Below are positions 60,690-64,000 of a stretch of DNA of 64,000 nucleotides, piece by piece. A model generated the notes under the pieces. It had not been told where the DNA came from. It ran no database searches and saw only the letters and a list, made by a program, of their open reading frames with translations. Source of the stretch: Acephala macrosclerotiorum (lineage: Eukaryota > Ascomycota > Leotiomycetes > Helotiales > Mollisiaceae); assembly GCA_014904845.1 (NCBI GenBank), contig MU119483.1, positions 1-64,000 on the forward strand. Reading direction: 5' to 3'. The translations under genes were made by a program, and so were the position numbers. Numbering within the stretch: the first letter of the stretch is position 1; every line of letters starts with the position of its first letter.

Positions 60690-61555
60690 ATGTTTCTCTC
60701 GTGCCGAAAGAAAGAGTCCGTCCGCCGACTCGCAAGCGAGCCAATCAGCGGACGGACTCTTTCTTTGGACACTCGACGCACATTTTGCTCCGCAGGCCTC
60801 GCAAGGGCGCCCTTGCGAGGGGCTACAAAGTTTTCGACTTTAGTAATATATTCTTATTTTAAGTTTTAAGTTTCAAGTTAAAAGCTCTTAATTTGAGCGT
60901 TTTATAAGCATTTGAAGTTGGTATAGTTATTAAGGTAGAGTAGTTTGAGATTCTGCCGGGCGGTGAAGCTGATAAGCTGATAAGCTCTTTAGTGCCTAAG
61001 GCAGAAACGCACTGCGGAGCCTCATATTACCAGGGGGACACCCCTGGGACCCCCGTTAAAAGCTGCGCAGTTGTAGAGATGTCCAGCACTTAGAGAGTTT
61101 TGGTGTTTCTCACCAGAGGGTGGTTGCCGGCCTTAGTGCCTAAGGCAGAAGCGCACTTAGGAGTTTTGCGGTCGCCATTTTTGCTGAATGCGACTATATT
61201 TTATTGATTTGCGCAATAACGAATTAATAGAATCGCTTGAAACTTGGAATCTGGCGATATTTAATCGAGTTTCAATTTATTTGTAAGTTTTATATGATTT
61301 GAATTAGTTAATATATTATAATTGTAGGCGCAGTATAATCGCACGTAAATCGAGATTTTAATGTTTTTTATTGAATCGATTGTATATTAGTTCGAAGTTA
61401 CTACGTAATTACTTCTACTATTAAATCTTTAATAAATCAATCAAATCGCTTTATTTGAGTATTTCGATTAAATTTGAGTAAAATCGCTTATTGTAAAAAG
61501 TATTAATATTACGTGTATATAAAAAAATTAATATTAATTTTTAAGTCGAACAAAT
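60690..61555 (-). repeat. Hairpin-rich dispersed repeat, copy B (inverted)
   Basis: Reverse-complement relative of 19762-21285. The part 60690-61200 is well kept; 61200-61555 aligns with the left part of copy A, but most of its C and G have become T and A. There is only one GC-rich hairpin block where copy A has a tandem array. It holds strong palindromes: 19-bp perfect arms at 60707-60725 and 60748-60766 (AAAGAAAGAGTCCGTCCGC), and a 24-bp perfect palindrome at 60797-60820 with half-site CCTCGCAAGGGC. No coding capacity. Confidence 0.8.
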
Positions 61556-64000
61556 AATAAACGTTTTTTTATAATCGAAATTAATTATAATTTTAAATAA
61601 AAAAATATAAAATTATAAAAAATTAAAAAATTTAAATATAAATTTTTTTTTTTAAAATACAAATCGTTGAAATTATATATTATATATATTATATAACGTT
61701 TTAAATTTAATATTAAAATATTTATATAAATAAAAAATATTATAAAACGAATTAAAAACGTTTTATATATAAAAATTATATAAATAATTTTTTAATTTTT
61801 TATAAAATTAATTAAATCGATTTTAAATATTAATATAAATTACGAATATAATAATAAATTTAAATAAATTTAAATATTAATTTTTTAAAATATTAATAAA
61901 ATAAAAATTATTAAAATAAAATATTTTTATTTGATAAAATAATTTAAATAATTTATAAATATTAAATTTTTTTTATTATTGAATTATATTTATAATATTT
62001 TTAAATATATATTTAAAAAAATTAATATTTTTTTTAAATAAAATATTATAAAAATATTTAATACAAAAAATAATTATATATATATATTTAAAAAAAAATT
62101 AAACATTTTATTATTTTTCAAAATTTATTAAATTATAAAAAATAAAATTAATTTTTTTAAATTAAAATTAGTATTAATATTTATTTTTTAATAATTATTT
62201 AATTTTATAAATATAATTTAAAATAAATTTATATAAAAATTTTAATTTTTTTTTATTATTTTATAAATAAAATTATATTTTATTTATTTATTTTTATAAA
62301 ATATAATTTTAATTTTAAAATAAATATTAATTTAAATATATATACTTTTTATTTTATTATTAACAATTTTAAAATCGTTTTTTTTTCGTATATTTAATTC
62401 GAATTTTAATAATAAATTATTTATAATTTCAAAAGTATTTATAATTATATTTAGATATTAATTCGATTTTAAAATAAAAATTTATTACGTTTTTATTAAC
62501 GACGTAAAAATTAAAATTTTTTATTTATTATATACGTAAAATTTTTTATTTCTTATTTAAAAATTTATATATATAAAATTATTTTAATATATTTTAAATT
62601 TTAAAAAATTCGAATTTTTATTATTTTATTATATTATTTATATAAAACGAATAATTTTATTAAAAAATTTATATATTTTTTAATTATATATATAATTTTT
62701 TTTTTTTAAAAAAAAATCGTTTAATTAATTATATAAATATAAAAAAATTATTAATAAAAAAATAATTAATAAAAAAATAATTAATAAAAATTATTATAAA
62801 TAATAATATTAATTTTATTAAAAAAAAAAAAATTTTTTAAAAATTTTTTTACGAAAACGATAATCGATATATTTTAATATTTTTAAATCGATTATAAATT
62901 TTTCATTAATAATAATATATAAAAATTTTTAAAAAATTTTTTATAAAATAATTAATATATTTTTTTTTAAATAATTTTAATAAAAAATTTTAAAAACTTT
63001 TAAAAATTTTAATTTTAAAAATATAATAAAAAATTTATTTCGTAAAATTAAAAACGATAATATTTATAAATATTTTTCAAATTATTAAATTTCGTATTTT
63101 TATATAAATTATAATTTTTTTTATTAATATTTGTAATATCGTTTAAATTAATTTGAAATTATTACGATCGTAAATTTAAATTAAAAAATATAATATAATT
63201 TAATAATATTTAATTTTTAATATTATTAAAATTTTTTTTTTTAAATCGATTTAAATTTTTTCGTATAATTTAATATTACTTTATGAAAGTTTTTTTTTTT
63301 TTATATACGATTAAATTATAATAATTATTTTAATTGTATTTTTTTTTTTAATAAAATTAATAAATTTATAAAAAAAAATTCGTTTAATAATTATTAATAA
63401 TAAATAAATTTTTAATTTTTACGAAAAAATAATTTAATATTAATTAAATTTTATATTAATTATTATATTTTTCGATTATAAACGAGTTTTATTTATAAAT
63501 AAAAAATTTATTTCGTAAAAATATATTTTTATTTTCGTAATATATTTTATAATATTTATATATATTAAAATAATCAACGAATTCGTTTTTTTTATTTATT
63601 TATACGTTTTATATTTTTATATAAAAAAATTATAATCGTTAATTAAACGAATAAATATTTTTAATATAAAAAATAAAAATTTTTAAATTATTAATTAATT
63701 AAAAAAATTATTTTAATTAATAAAATATTTTTTATTAAAAAAAAAATTATTAATTTTTAAAAATATTTAAACGTAAAATATTAATTTTATTTTTCAACGT
63801 ATATTTAATATAATAATTTATTAAATTATAAACGAATATTATTATATAAATATTTAATAAATTAAAAAAAAATTTATTTAATATTTTTATTTAATTAAAT
63901 ATAAAAAAAAAATTATATTTATTATAAATTAATAAATATAATATAAAATTAATAAAATTTAATATAAAATTTAAATATTAAATAATAGATTTAATTTTAT
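61556..64000. repeat. AT-rich, RIP-like block to window end
   Basis: Almost only A and T, with C and G nearly confined to CpG. No genes, and no terminal repeats that I could pair. Confidence 0.7.

Noticed and set aside
1..64000. tRNA, rRNA and telomere repeats
   Set aside because: I saw no cloverleaf with box A and B, no rRNA signature and no TTAGGG array.

Overview
The window looks like part of a filamentous ascomycete (Pezizomycotina) genome with a two-speed structure. The evidence is short GT...AG introns with CTAAC-like branch sites, HET-domain genes, a class V myosin neck, BCS1-like AAA ATPases, fungal transposons (Copia, Tc1/mariner, pogo) and long AT-rich blocks of the kind left by repeat-induced point mutation (RIP). 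I cannot name the species; a leotiomycete is only a guess. All gene models were assembled by eye from reading frames and splice signals.

Layout. 1-520 is ordinary sequence without a gene. 521-9650 is an AT-rich block. 9656-10523 holds a scrap of a BCS1-like gene. 10524-18273 is a HET-domain gene on the minus strand, split by a complete but decayed Copia element (10774-16227, with 122-bp LTRs and a GATCT target-site duplication). 19762-21285 is a hairpin-rich repeat with internal ~200-bp tandem units. 21286-29560 is AT-rich and contains a RIP-wrecked LTR element with 190-bp LTRs. 29560-33500 carries a chimeric pseudogene with a captured class V myosin neck. 34445-36583 is a second HET gene on the minus strand, interrupted by a 163-bp mariner-type MITE; a 1,374-bp Tc1/mariner copy with the same termini lies just upstream. 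38811-47427 is the one large intact gene: nine exons and about 2,730 residues, with two sacsin-type GHKL ATPase modules and a C-terminal BTB domain. 48.7-50.5 kb is a decayed pogo-type transposon. 51.7-53.8 kb has small uncharacterised genes. 54.9-56.3 kb has decayed fragments, one with ankyrin repeats. 58.6-60.05 kb is a truncated BCS1-like AAA ATPase. 60.69-61.55 kb is an inverted copy of the 20-kb repeat, and AT-rich sequence follows to the end.

Interpretation. This is an accessory, transposon-laden region in which most genes are broken by insertion or by C-to-T changes that turn CAG or CAA into TAG or TAA. Two HET genes, which in characterised fungi control non-self recognition and cell death, are each split by a different transposon at a point where the flanking coding frame still joins. 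The sacsin-BTB gene between the broken loci keeps all eight intron phases consistent and has no internal stop, so it is the best candidate for a functioning gene here. The AT-rich blocks keep cytosine almost only in CpG and show tracts of opposite strand bias, suggesting a mutation process that acts on one strand at a time and spares CpG.
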